From Mucilaginibacter_A sp050954285 (GTDB taxonomy: Bacteria > Bacteroidota > Bacteroidia > Sphingobacteriales > Sphingobacteriaceae), in the NCBI GenBank assembly GCA_050954285.1, contig JBPBPL010000009.1:62001-126000 (forward strand): a stretch of 64,000 bases of DNA, read 5' to 3'. Below, piece after piece: positions 1 through 9,002 of this stretch. The notes beneath the pieces are model-generated. The model worked only from the letters and a program-made list of their open reading frames with translations, did not search any database and was not told where the DNA came from. Position 1 is the stretch's first letter, and each line of letters opens with the position of its first letter. The translations under genes were made by a program, and so were the position numbers.

Positions 1-124
1 GGTCCAGCCCAAATCGGAAATTTGTTCCTGGCAACCGGAACTTGTCGTCCATTAAAGTGGAGACGCGTTCAACCCATTTCAACCGGCCTGTTAAATTTGT
101 ATTAGAGAGTTTATCGTTGTTCAT
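1..124 (-). CDS. DUF4112 protein, 5' part only
   Basis: This gene starts at an ATG at 124 on the minus strand and leaves the window after 41 codons. The visible N-terminus contains RLKWVERVSTLMDDKFRLPG followed by TNFRFGLD. This matches the start of the DUF4112 family, which normally continues into a glycine-rich membrane segment. Function is unknown. The gene is divergent from trxB and they share a 180-base intergenic region. The family call rests on the short conserved stretch only. Confidence 0.8.
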   Translation of the reverse strand, partial: MNNDKLSNTNLTGRLKWVERVSTLMDDKFRLPGTNFRFGLD

Positions 125-208
125 AAAATTTGCAAAAAGCTTTAATCAGGTTGATAACCTATGTAAATTAAGTAAAAAACATGCTTAAACTGTTTTTAAA
201 TCACAGCC

Positions 209-223
209 GATGCTTCTTTTACC
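209..223 (-). repeat. Dispersed 15-bp motif copy
   Basis: On the minus strand this reads GGTAAAAGAAGCATC, an exact copy of the dispersed motif, lying between the divergent DUF4112 and trxB genes. Confidence 0.8.
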
Positions 224-279
224 GGCCTAAAATTAAGTTGGTCTGACATTTGAATTTAACAATTGTGCATTCGAAAACG

Positions 280-287
280 TATTTTTG
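280..287 (+). promoter_or_regulatory. Candidate -7 box for trxB
   Basis: TATTTTTG fits the Bacteroidota -7 consensus TAnnTTTG and lies 18 bases before the trxB ATG. No TTTG is seen at the usual 19-base spacing upstream, so support is partial. Confidence 0.4.
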
Positions 288-305
288 TATAAACTCGAAA
301 ACAAC

Positions 306-1262
306 ATGTCTCAAGATACTGAACACGTACAATGCCTGATTATTGGTTCCGGCCCTGCCGGTTTTACCGCTGCCATTTATGCTGCCCGTGCTGATTTAAA
401 ACCGGTTTTATATACCGGAATGTTGGCTGGCGGACAGTTAACACAAACGACAGAAGTTGAAAATTTTCCGGGTTATCCGGATGGCATCCAGGGACCGGAA
501 ATGATGGAAAAATTTCAGAAACAGGCAGAGCGTTTTGGTACCGATATTCGTTATGGTTACATCAGTTCGGTAGATTTTTCGAGCACACCGCACAAGGTGG
601 TTGTAGATGAAGTGAAAACAATTACAGCCGATACGGTGATTATTTCTACCGGTGCTTCTGCCAAGTGGCTGGGCCTGGAATCCGAACAAAAATACAATGG
701 TTTCGGCGTTTCTGCCTGTGCCGTTTGCGATGGTTTCTTCTTTAAAAACCAGGATGTAGCCATTGTTGGGGCAGGAGATACGGCCGCAGAAGAAGCCACT
801 TATCTGGCAAAATTATGCCGAAAAGTATATATGATTGTGCGCAAACCGGAATTCCGTGCTTCCAAAGCAATGGTGAGCAGGGTACAAAATACACACAATA
901 TCGAGATTATTTACAGTTCTGATACACAGGAAATTGTGGGCGACGGGCAATCGGTAAATGGTGTCAAAATCAAAAATAATCAAACCCAGCAAGAGCGTTT
1001 GCTGGATGTTACCGGGTTTTTCGTGGCTATCGGTCATCACCCAAACACTGATATTTTTAAAGGCTGGATTGATACGGACGAGGTTGGCTACATCATCACC
1101 AAACCAGGCACCACGCAAACCAATATAGAAGGTGTTTTTGCTTGCGGTGATGCACAGGATAAGGTTTTCCGCCAGGCCATAACCGCTGCGGGAACGGGTT
1201 GCATGGCTGCTTTGGAAGCCGAACGCTACTTAGCGGCCAAAGAAGCTGCTGTGGAAGCATAA
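306..1262 (+). CDS. trxB: Thioredoxin-disulfide reductase
   Basis: This cytoplasmic FAD enzyme reduces thioredoxin with NADPH. The sequence shows the FAD-binding GSGPAGFTAAIYAARA near the N-terminus and the redox-active pair in CAVCDG in the middle. The NADPH-binding GAGDTAAEEA follows, and the C-terminal FAD contact FACGDAQ is present. The length of 318 residues is normal for the low-molecular-weight bacterial type. An upstream in-frame TTG at 285 exists, but the ATG at 306 gives the usual N-terminus. A strong terminator follows the gene, so it is probably transcribed alone. Confidence 0.96.
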   Translation: MSQDTEHVQCLIIGSGPAGFTAAIYAARADLKPVLYTGMLAGGQLTQTTEVENFPGYPDGIQGPEMMEKFQKQAERFGTDIRYGYISSVDFSSTPHKVVVDEVKTITADTVIISTGASAKWLGLESEQKYNGFGVSACAVCDGFFFKNQDVAIVGAGDTAAEEATYLAKLCRKVYMIVRKPEFRASKAMVSRVQNTHNIEIIYSSDTQEIVGDGQSVNGVKIKNNQTQQERLLDVTGFFVAIGHHPNTDIFKGWIDTDEVGYIITKPGTTQTNIEGVFACGDAQDKVFRQAITAAGTGCMAALEAERYLAAKEAAVEA

Positions 1263-1285
1263 TATAATTCATAACAAAATTTATA

Positions 1286-1325
1286 AAAGCTTCTTGCCGT
1301 GAAAACGGACAGAAGCTTTTTTTAT
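1286..1325 (+). terminator. Terminator after trxB
   Basis: The 10-base arms AAAAGCTTCT and AGAAGCTTTT enclose an inner CCGT/ACGG pairing, and a T-run follows. It lies 23 bases after the trxB stop and ends 12 bases before the next start codon. Confidence 0.9.
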
Positions 1326-1337
1326 AATCAAAAATTC

Positions 1338-1934
1338 ATGGAACCTAAAACTTCTTTTACCGGTGGTATTTTAAAATATCTGATCTTACTATTGATTGTA
1401 CTTGCTGTAATTGCCGGCGGAATTTTCTTTTTAAAAGATAAACTTTTTGGTTCTCGGAAGGAAATGAAAGAAGATGTGATGGTAGAAAAAATTACGTCGA
1501 TGGGTAAGCTGGAACTGGTTAAATACGCAATGAAAGACGTGATTGAACAAAAAGAAGTACGCGCCATATTGCCGGATAAAAGAGTTTTGTTTGTTGCTGT
1601 TGGCGAAGTAACCGGTTGTATTGATTTAACCAAATTACAAAAAAAAGATATTGTGAAAGTTGGCGAAGATTCTATTACCATCAAATTGCCCAACCCCGAA
1701 ATTTGTTATGTAAAATTGGATCATCAAAAATCAAAAGTTTATGATGTTTCTGGCACCTGGTTTCAGGATGATACCAAAGATATGGTGGAAGGAATTTACA
1801 AGATTGCCGAACAGCGTTTGCTCAAAAATGCTGCTGATATGCAGCTTCTGGCTAAAACAAAGCAAAATGCACAGTTGATTTTTAAACCTATGCTGGAAAA
1901 TATCTCCGGAAAAAAAGTAACTGTTACTTTTTAA
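1338..1934 (+). CDS. DUF4230 membrane-anchored protein
   Basis: This is a DUF4230 family protein of unknown function with 198 residues. One hydrophobic segment lies near residues 12-33 (YLILLLIVLAVIAGGIFFL). It is followed by a mostly polar domain predicted to sit outside the cytoplasmic membrane. The family signature is seen in LVKYAMKDVIEQKEV and VAVGEVTGCIDLTKL. An in-frame GTG at 1299 lies inside the trxB terminator, so the ATG at 1338 is preferred. The leader is therefore very short, or the gene relies on read-through of that terminator. Confidence 0.88.
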   Translation: MEPKTSFTGGILKYLILLLIVLAVIAGGIFFLKDKLFGSRKEMKEDVMVEKITSMGKLELVKYAMKDVIEQKEVRAILPDKRVLFVAVGEVTGCIDLTKLQKKDIVKVGEDSITIKLPNPEICYVKLDHQKSKVYDVSGTWFQDDTKDMVEGIYKIAEQRLLKNAADMQLLAKTKQNAQLIFKPMLENISGKKVTVTF

Positions 1935-1940
1935 ATTTCA

Positions 1941-1955
1941 GATACTGTTTTTATC
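1941..1955 (-). repeat. Dispersed motif, AC form
   Basis: On the minus strand this reads GATAAAAACAGTATC, a full copy of the second form of the dispersed motif, six bases after the DUF4230 stop codon. Confidence 0.75.
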
Positions 1956-2137
1956 ACCTTAAAATCTGGTTTATAACGGTAGTTTTTAAAACATGGCTTG
2001 ATTTGGTTGATTGAACTTGTTGCTCTTTTTCTTCGTAATACGAAAATTACGTTTCAGATCAGTTTTTAAAATTGGATACTCAACAATTTTGTACATCTTA
2101 AATCCGTACACTTCTAAAATTTGATTTCTGCTTCTAC

Positions 2138-4426
2138 ATGATGTTTAAATATTCCTGCGTCTTTTTTTTCTTAATATTTACTGCAAATTGTTTCTCTCAA
2201 AATACAGATCCAAACTTTGGGTTGATTCCGGCTCCGGTTTCCATCAAACCAAGTTCAGGGAAATTTTTACTGCATAAAAGAAGCATTGTTAAATCTGATT
2301 TAAAAGATGATCGCGCTGTTGCTTTTTTAACTTCTTATCTGCAAAATTTCCCGGATAATCCTGTAAAAAATGATACGGCTACTTCTGTGATAGAACTGAC
2401 CTCTATCGGTGCAGATTCCTCAAATTCAGAAGCTTATCATCTCAGTATTAAGCCAAAAAAAATTACAATTATCGGGCGCGATGCCGGTTTGTTTTATGGC
2501 GTGCAATCATTAATTCAACTATTGGCTGATGCAAAAAGCGGTGGCAATTATGTAATCAACTGTGCCGAGATTGAAGATCACCCGCGCTTTAAATACCGCG
2601 GCATGCACCTGGATGTTTCCCGTCATTTTTTTCCTGCTTCTTTTATTAAAGAATACTTGGATTTGCTGGCTGCTTATAAAATCAATACTTTTCACTGGCA
2701 TTTGACTGATGACCAGGGCTGGCGGATTGAAATCAAAAAGTATCCAAGATTAACTGAAGTTGGCAGTCAGCGTGCCCAAACACTGATCGGCAATTCGCAT
2801 GCCCGGCCCAAGCAATTTGACAATACGCCTTACGGAGGTTTTTATACGCAGGATGAAATCCGGGATATTGTGAAATATGCCAGCGAGCGTTACATTACCA
2901 TCATTCCGGAGATTGAAATGCCCGGCCATTCGCAGGCAGCCCTGGCCGCCTATCCGGAGTTAAGCTGTAACCCTAAAAAAAACTATAAAGTAGCCGAAAC
3001 CTGGGGCGTTTTTGATAACGTTTATTGTCCGTCGGAATATACTTTTACTTTTTTGGAAGATGTTTTGACCGAGGTGATGGCGCTTTTCCCCGGAAAATAC
3101 ATCCATATCGGTGGCGATGAAGTTCCGAAAAGAATCTGGCAGAATTCTGTATTTTGCCAGCATCTGATCAAAAAATTAAAGCTGAAAAACGAGCACGGCC
3201 TGCAAAGCTATTTCATCAACCGGATAGAAAAATTTTTGAATGAGCACGACCGGAACATCATCGGTTGGGACGAAATTTTGCAGGGAGGATTGGCACCAAA
3301 CGCAACCGTGATGAGCTGGCGCGGAGAATCCGGCGGAATTGCGGCTGCAAAAATGAACCATGATGTAATTATGGCTTCGCAAAATGCAGGTTTATATTTT
3401 GATAAGGCACAAAGCAAATCTGATCAGGAACCAACTTCTATCGGTGGTTACGCACCTTTGCAAAAAACTTATGAATACAATCCGGTTTCGGCTGTTTTAG
3501 ATACCAATCAGCAAAAATATATCATTGGCGTGCAGGCTAATCTTTGGACGGAATATATCGGCACAACTTCTAAAGCCGAATATATGCTGCTGCCAAGATT
3601 GCTCGCTTTATCAGAAATTGCCTGGACGCCACTTGCCAATAAAAACTATCGTGATTTTGCAGAAGTCCGGTTGCCACGGCATTTAAACCGCTTGGATGCG
3701 GCCGGTATCAACTATCGCGTGCCGGAGCCATTGGGCATCCGCGATTCTTTACTTCTAACGTCGAGTATCAGTTACACATTAAAACCAACGGTTGCTGATG
3801 CCCGAATTTTTTATACGCTTGATGGGAGTATACCTACTGAAAATGCATCTTTTTATACTGCACCCATTCAAATCAGCTTAGAAAAATATCAAGTCAAAAC
3901 TTTGCAAACTATCGAAATTACATCCTGCGGCAAGCAAAGTATCATCAGTAAAGCTACCATTTATTACCGCCCGCCATTTGTTGCAATTGCAAATTTGGAT
4001 ACGCTGCATGAAGGTTTAAAATACAAAGTTTTGCGCGGAAATTTTGCGAATCTTACTCAAACAGATAGTGCGCTGGTTACTGATTCGGGAACTAGCAAAA
4101 CAATTAAAATAGCAGCTTTCAAAAAAAATAATTCAGCTTTTGGGGTAATTTACCAGGGTTATTTACGGGTAGATAAAGACGGAACTTATAATCTGGGCTT
4201 AACTTCTGATGATGGTTCGCAGCTTTTTTTAGATAATCAGTTGGTGGTTAACAACGATGGCAAACATGCAGTTTTAACCAAAAATAGTTTGGTGCCGATG
4301 CAAAAAGGTTATCACAAAATAAAAATTAAATATTTTGATGCCGGGGCTACCGCTACACTAAGAGTTTATTTAAATTTAGCCGGAAAACCACAAACAGAAC
4401 TTCCACCAGATGTTTTATTTAATTGA
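2138..4426 (+). CDS. GH20 beta-N-acetylhexosaminidase
   Basis: This is an exported glycoside hydrolase that removes terminal N-acetylglucosamine or N-acetylgalactosamine from chitin fragments, glycans or peptidoglycan. A signal peptide covers about residues 1-21. A GH20 N-terminal domain runs to about 145, and the catalytic barrel spans about 150-520. The barrel carries HIGGDEVPK with the catalytic Asp327-Glu328 pair. A chitobiase-type C-terminal domain (about 550-615) and a PA14 domain (DGTYNLGLTSDDGSQLFLDN) follow. The PA14 domain suggests carbohydrate binding. The start could equally be the adjacent ATG at 2141. The lipoprotein gene downstream begins three bases after the stop, indicating an operon. 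Confidence 0.95.
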   Translation: MMFKYSCVFFFLIFTANCFSQNTDPNFGLIPAPVSIKPSSGKFLLHKRSIVKSDLKDDRAVAFLTSYLQNFPDNPVKNDTATSVIELTSIGADSSNSEAYHLSIKPKKITIIGRDAGLFYGVQSLIQLLADAKSGGNYVINCAEIEDHPRFKYRGMHLDVSRHFFPASFIKEYLDLLAAYKINTFHWHLTDDQGWRIEIKKYPRLTEVGSQRAQTLIGNSHARPKQFDNTPYGGFYTQDEIRDIVKYASERYITIIPEIEMPGHSQAALAAYPELSCNPKKNYKVAETWGVFDNVYCPSEYTFTFLEDVLTEVMALFPGKYIHIGGDEVPKRIWQNSVFCQHLIKKLKLKNEHGLQSYFINRIEKFLNEHDRNIIGWDEILQGGLAPNATVMSWRGESGGIAAAKMNHDVIMASQNAGLYFDKAQSKSDQEPTSIGGYAPLQKTYEYNPVSAVLDTNQQKYIIGVQANLWTEYIGTTSKAEYMLLPRLLALSEIAWTPLANKNYRDFAEVRLPRHLNRLDAAGINYRVPEPLGIRDSLLLTSSISYTLKPTVADARIFYTLDGSIPTENASFYTAPIQISLEKYQVKTLQTIEITSCGKQSIISKATIYYRPPFVAIANLDTLHEGLKYKVLRGNFANLTQTDSALVTDSGTSKTIKIAAFKKNNSAFGVIYQGYLRVDKDGTYNLGLTSDDGSQLFLDNQLVVNNDGKHAVLTKNSLVPMQKGYHKIKIKYFDAGATATLRVYLNLAGKPQTELPPDVLFN

Positions 4427-4429
4427 GAT

Positions 4430-5239
4430 ATGATTTTTTTAGGTGATAAACGAAGCATGCTTCCGGCAATGATTGCTGTTTTTATGGCAGTATTTTCGGG
4501 CTGTAATCCTGATCAGGATAAACCGGTACACATGATTGAGGCACCTGCCAAACCGGTTTCAATGCAACCGTTTCGTTATCATAAATTGATTGAAGTTTCT
4601 CCGGGAAACAGTTTTGATATTTTTAGCTGGGGCAGAGGAACAACCGAGACAGGTTCTTTGCTGATTTTGGAGTCGGATTCGGCAGCAAAAAAATATACCA
4701 CAACAACCGGAGATCTGGATGGCACCATCACCGATGTTTATAATACAGACATGGATATGGATGGCAACCCGGAAATTCTGGTCCAGGCAAAATCCAAGGA
4801 TTCAACTGTTCATACCCAGATTTATGCTTTTGAATACAAAGATAACAAGGCGCAGAAACTGGATTTTCCGAAGCTAAACCAATCACAGCGAAAGGGTTAT
4901 CGCGGCGAAGATAATTTTTATATTAAGGAAGGAACTTTAATGCGCGAGTTCCCGGTTTTTGATGGAAATGGATCTACAGCAAAGCCAACAGGAAACAAAC
5001 GGGTGCTGAAATATGGCCTTCGAAGCAATAGCTTTACAGTGAAAACTGTTGAACAGGAAAATCCGCAGAAAGCTGTTACGGCAAAAGATACGTCTAAAAA
5101 TATAGTTGCAACACCAGTTACTTCAACCAAAAATACATTGCAAAAGAAGCATCATGTTGCAGAGCATCATCACACTAAAAAATCATCGCATAAAAGAAGC
5201 AAGCATTCGGGCAAAAGACACAAGCATCATCGAAGATAA
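4430..5239 (+). CDS. PliI-like lipoprotein, possible lysozyme inhibitor
   Basis: The protein has a lipoprotein-type signal (AVFSGC, Cys near residue 25). Its middle part resembles the PliI family of periplasmic inhibitors of invertebrate-type lysozyme. The family-like stretches are DGTITDVYNTDMDMDGNPEI, the GYRGEDNFYIKEG block and MREFPVFDGNG followed by KPTGNKRVLKYGL. The last 60 residues are unlike the family: a low-complexity tail rich in Lys, His, Ser and Thr. It is translated directly after the GH20 gene, so both probably act on the cell surface. The start may instead be the ATG at 4457. The PliI call comes from recognised motifs and is not proven. Confidence 0.68.
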   Translation: MIFLGDKRSMLPAMIAVFMAVFSGCNPDQDKPVHMIEAPAKPVSMQPFRYHKLIEVSPGNSFDIFSWGRGTTETGSLLILESDSAAKKYTTTTGDLDGTITDVYNTDMDMDGNPEILVQAKSKDSTVHTQIYAFEYKDNKAQKLDFPKLNQSQRKGYRGEDNFYIKEGTLMREFPVFDGNGSTAKPTGNKRVLKYGLRSNSFTVKTVEQENPQKAVTAKDTSKNIVATPVTSTKNTLQKKHHVAEHHHTKKSSHKRSKHSGKRHKHHRR

Positions 5240-5262
5240 AGTGTAGTTTAATAATTTATGCT

Positions 5263-5277
5263 GATAAAAGAAGCATC
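5263..5277 (+). repeat. Dispersed 15-bp motif copy
   Basis: GATAAAAGAAGCATC, an exact consensus copy, lies between the convergent PliI-like gene and purM. Confidence 0.85.
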
Positions 5278-5280
5278 AGT

Positions 5281-6459
5281 TTAATAAACAAACTCGCCAA
5301 ATTCTGAACGAATCGTTAGTTTTTTGGTTGAAGCCGATTCTACCCGGCCAACAATTTGTGCTTTGATGTTGAATTGATTGGAGACGGAGATGATTTCTTT
5401 AGCCAAATTTTGCGGCACATACAATTCCAGGCGGTGCCCCATATTGAAAACCTTATACATTTCCTGCCAGCTGGTACCGGATTCCTGCTGAATTAACCGG
5501 AACAAAGGCGGCACCTGGAACAGGTTGTCTTTGATAATGTGCAACTCATCTACAAAATGCAAAACTTTGGTTTGCGCGCCGCCGCTGCAGTGCACCATAC
5601 CATGAATTTGCGGGCGGTATTGTTGTAAAATCTCTTTAATCACTGGCGCGTAAGTTCTTGTGGGAGAGAGAACTAATTTACCGGCGGTTATCATTTGCCC
5701 GTTACCAACTTCAATTAAATCTGTCAGGTTTTTAGAGCCAGAAAAAACCAATTCTTTCGGAACAGCCGGATCAAAACTTTCCGGAAATTTTTCGGCCAAC
5801 GTTTTATTAAAAACATCATGTCGCGCAGAAGTTAAACCGTTGGAACCCATGCCACCATTGTAATTGGTTTCGTAAGAAGCTTGTCCGTCAGAAGCCAAAC
5901 CCACAATTACATCGCCAGCCTGAATGTTGCTGTTATCAATCACATCCGCTCTTTTCATGCGGCAGGTTACAGTAGAATCTACAATGATTGTCCGCACCAG
6001 ATCGCCCACATCCGCAGTTTCGCCGCCGGTAGAATAAATACCGATTCCTGCTTCCCGAAGCTGCGTTAGCAATTCCTCCGTTCCGTTAATGATCGCTGCA
6101 ATAACTTCGCCCGGAATCAAATTTTTATTTCTGCCGATGGTGGAAGAAAGCAAAATATCATCCGTGGCACCCACACACAGCAAATCATCCAAATTCATGA
6201 TCACGGCATCCTGTGCAATATCTTTCCAAACGGAAAGATCGCCGGTTTCTTTCCAGTACATATATGCTAAGGAAGATTTAGTTCCGGCGCCATCAGCGTG
6301 CATAATGTTGCACCAGGCTTCATCACGGCCTAAAATATCAGGAATAATCTTGCAAAAGGCTTTCGGAAAAATACCTTTATCAATGGATTTAATAGCTTGA
6401 TGCACGTCGTCTTTGGAAGCAGAAACACCCCGCAAATCGTATCTTTCGGAAGAAGTCAT
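5281..6459 (-). CDS. purM: Phosphoribosylaminoimidazole synthetase (AIR synthase)
   Basis: PurM closes the imidazole ring of FGAM with ATP to give AIR in purine synthesis. The sequence shows the ATP-binding block HADGAGTKSSLAYMYW and the DAVIMNLDDLLCVGA segment. STGGETADVGD and the NGGMGSNGLTSARHD loop are also present. The protein has 392 residues, longer than the 345-residue Proteobacterial enzyme but usual for Bacteroidota. The ATG at 6459 fits the family N-terminus. purL, the preceding step of the pathway, lies 3.5 kb away on the other strand, so the two genes are near but not in one operon. Confidence 0.94.
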   Translation of the reverse strand: MTSSERYDLRGVSASKDDVHQAIKSIDKGIFPKAFCKIIPDILGRDEAWCNIMHADGAGTKSSLAYMYWKETGDLSVWKDIAQDAVIMNLDDLLCVGATDDILLSSTIGRNKNLIPGEVIAAIINGTEELLTQLREAGIGIYSTGGETADVGDLVRTIIVDSTVTCRMKRADVIDNSNIQAGDVIVGLASDGQASYETNYNGGMGSNGLTSARHDVFNKTLAEKFPESFDPAVPKELVFSGSKNLTDLIEVGNGQMITAGKLVLSPTRTYAPVIKEILQQYRPQIHGMVHCSGGAQTKVLHFVDELHIIKDNLFQVPPLFRLIQQESGTSWQEMYKVFNMGHRLELYVPQNLAKEIISVSNQFNIKAQIVGRVESASTKKLTIRSEFGEFVY

Positions 6460-6542
6460 GCCGTAAAAGTAGGAAAATGAAAGAAATTTTTAGCTATTGA
6501 CCGTTAGAGTGTAGCAAGTTCAAGGATATTTTATCGGCATAA

Positions 6543-6572
6543 AAAAAGCTCCGGCTAATACCGGAGCTTTTT
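6543..6572 (-). terminator. Terminator after glnA
   Basis: The 12-base perfect arms AAAAAGCTCCGG and CCGGAGCTTTTT enclose a six-base loop, with T-runs on either strand. It lies 37 bases after the glnA stop and before purM, so it separates the two genes. Confidence 0.9.
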
Positions 6573-6608
6573 GATTTGATTATTAAGCTAAGAGCTAACA
6601 GGAAAAAT

Positions 6609-8783
6609 CTACTTTATAAACAACAGTTCCCTGAATTTTGGCAGTGGCCATTGGGCATCATCCACCAGTTGTTCCAGCTTATCTACGTGGTATCGGATCG
6701 GATCAAAATAGCTTTTTACCTTTTCATCATAAGCAATAGCTTTCTCGCGGATATCTTCAATAGCGTTGGCTTTTTTGCGTTCTTCCAGCATCTCATTGGC
6801 GTTAGTTTTAACTTCGTTGATGTGCGTGGAAATCTTGCGGATTAAATCGATCTGGGCACTGTAAGAAGCTTCTTCCAAACCAATTTCTTTTAAACCTCTC
6901 ACGTTATCAATCAGTTTATTTTGATAGATTATTGCTGCCGGAAGAATAGAACTGTTAATCAGTTCGCCCATTACACGTGCTTCAATCTGCAGTTTTTTAT
7001 AGAAGTTTTCCAACAGGATTTCATGACGGGCATGAGCTTCACGTTCGCTGAAAACACCAGTTTTATGGAACAGTTCAGCTGTTTTTTCGGTAACTAAAAC
7101 ATCTAAGGCTTTTGGCGTAGATTTGATGTTAGCCAAACCACGTGTTGCTGCTTCTTTTTCCCATTCTTCGCTGTAACCATTGCCCTCAAAGCGAATAGAC
7201 TTGGATTCTTTGATGTATCGTTTGATAATCATCATCAGGGCTACATCTTTTTTCTCACCTTTTTTGATGAGTTTATCTACTTCATATTTAAACTTGGTCA
7301 GCTGGTCAGCCACGATCAAATTTAAAATCGTCATCGGGCTAGAAGAATTAGCAGAAGAACCAACCGCACGCAACTCAAATTTATTACCGGTAAAAGCAAA
7401 AGGCGAAGTCCGGTTACGATCAGTATTATCTCTTAAAATCTGTGGGATTTTTGGAATACCAGACCATAACGAGTTTTCATCTTTCATGATCCGGCTGATG
7501 CGTGCGGTATCAATCTCATCTAAAACCTCGTTTAACTGGCTGCCCAAAAAGATAGAAATAATAGCTGGCGGAGCTTCATTGGCACCCAAACGATGATCAT
7601 TGGTAACCGATGCAATGGAAGCGCGCAACAAATCTGCATGTTCGTAAACCGCACGAATCGTGTTGACGAAGAATGTCAGGAACATCAGGTTATTTTTTGG
7701 CGTTTTGCCGGGCGACAACAGGTTTTTTCCGGTGTTAGTAATCAGCGACCAGTTGTTGTGCTTGCCCGAACCGTTGATGCCGGCGTAAGGTTTTTCGTGC
7801 AGTAAAACTTTAAAATGATGGCGCAGGGCAACTTTATCCATCAGATCCATCAGTAACTGATTATGATCGATGGCCAGGTTAATTTCTTCATAAATCGGCG
7901 CACACTCAAACTGTGAAGGCGCAACCTCGTTATGACGGGTTTTTAACGGAATCCCTAACTTCAAAGCTTCCGTTTCAAAATCCTGCATGTAAGCATAAAC
8001 ACGATCAGGAATGGATCCAAAATAATGATCTTCCAGTTGCTGGCTTTTGGCAGACATGTGTCCGAATAGCGTTCGGCCAGTTAGAAATAAATCCGGCCGT
8101 GCATTAAACAAAGCAATATCCACCAAAAAATATTCCTGCTCGATGCCCAAAGAAGCATTTACCTTTTCAATGCCTTTATCAAAATAATGACAAACATCTA
8201 CAGCAGCTTTATCCAAAGCAACCAAAGCTTTCAGCAAAGGGACTTTATAATCCAGTGCTTCGCCCGTGTAGGAAACAAAAACCGTTGGAATACATAAAGT
8301 TTGGTTGATGATAAAAGCCGGGGAAGAAGGATCCCAGGCGGTATAACCTCTGGCTTCAAATGTGTTACGAATGCCGCCGTTTGGAAAGCTAGAAGCATCC
8401 GGTTCTTGCTGCGCCAAGGCGTCGCCGCTAAATTTTTCAATACCGTTTCCATCGGCACTTGGCTCAAAAAACGAATCGTGTTTTTCTGCAGTGGTGCCCG
8501 TTAATGGCTGAAACCAGTGTGTATAATGTGTAACCCCTTTACTTACGGCCCAGGTTTTTAAACCGGATGCAATATGCTCGGCTATATCACGATCAACCGC
8601 CTTACCATTATCAACAGAATCCATAATGGATTGGTATGCTTCTTTTGACAGGTATTCTTTCATTTTCTTTTTATCGAAAACGTTTGATCCATAATAATCG
8701 GAAATCCTGCTAGATGGTGGTTTTACTTCCGGAATCGTTCTGGTAGAAACGGATTGCAGGGCCTGAAATCGGATGTTAGACAT
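6609..8783 (-). CDS. glnA: Type III glutamine synthetase
   Basis: This enzyme makes glutamine from glutamate, ammonia and ATP. At 724 residues it matches the long GSIII class found in Bacteroidota and cyanobacteria, not the 470-residue type I enzyme. Visible family blocks are THYTHWFQPLTGTTAEKHDS, GIEQEYFLVD (metal and glutamate site), RHNEVAPSQFE, and GINGSGKHNNWSL. The last of these resembles the GSI glutamate-binding loop. The ATG at 8783 gives the usual N-terminus. A terminator follows. Upstream lies an inverted repeat that could be a nitrogen-control site, although no regulator gene is nearby. Confidence 0.95.
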   Translation of the reverse strand: MSNIRFQALQSVSTRTIPEVKPPSSRISDYYGSNVFDKKKMKEYLSKEAYQSIMDSVDNGKAVDRDIAEHIASGLKTWAVSKGVTHYTHWFQPLTGTTAEKHDSFFEPSADGNGIEKFSGDALAQQEPDASSFPNGGIRNTFEARGYTAWDPSSPAFIINQTLCIPTVFVSYTGEALDYKVPLLKALVALDKAAVDVCHYFDKGIEKVNASLGIEQEYFLVDIALFNARPDLFLTGRTLFGHMSAKSQQLEDHYFGSIPDRVYAYMQDFETEALKLGIPLKTRHNEVAPSQFECAPIYEEINLAIDHNQLLMDLMDKVALRHHFKVLLHEKPYAGINGSGKHNNWSLITNTGKNLLSPGKTPKNNLMFLTFFVNTIRAVYEHADLLRASIASVTNDHRLGANEAPPAIISIFLGSQLNEVLDEIDTARISRIMKDENSLWSGIPKIPQILRDNTDRNRTSPFAFTGNKFELRAVGSSANSSSPMTILNLIVADQLTKFKYEVDKLIKKGEKKDVALMMIIKRYIKESKSIRFEGNGYSEEWEKEAATRGLANIKSTPKALDVLVTEKTAELFHKTGVFSEREAHARHEILLENFYKKLQIEARVMGELINSSILPAAIIYQNKLIDNVRGLKEIGLEEASYSAQIDLIRKISTHINEVKTNANEMLEERKKANAIEDIREKAIAYDEKVKSYFDPIRYHVDKLEQLVDDAQWPLPKFRELLFIK

Positions 8784-8864
8784 GTTTTATGTTTGGTTTA
8801 TGTATATGATAAGCTTAAAAGCAACCAAAGTTACAGCAAGTTTATGTAATGCAAAACTGGATTA

Positions 8865-8892
8865 GTACAATATTTTCTATATGGAATTGTAC
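8865..8892. promoter_or_regulatory. Inverted repeat upstream of glnA
   Basis: GTACAAT and ATTGTAC are perfect 7-base arms separated by 14 bases, so their centres are 21 bases (two helical turns) apart. This suits a dimeric repressor or activator. The site lies about 80-110 bases before glnA and the same distance before tonB, so it could control either gene. Confidence 0.35.
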
Positions 8893-9002
8893 AACTTTTT
8901 GATTGATATTTTATTAAAAAAAATATTTTTAAAAATAACATATTAACTATAATTTTAGTTACACTAAATCGTTAGTTGATAAACAATTTAATTTTATCAC
9001 TT

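Noticed and set aside
285..305. TTG start for trxB at 285
   Set aside because: The extra seven residues are not found in the family and the -7 box overlaps this start; the ATG at 306 is better.
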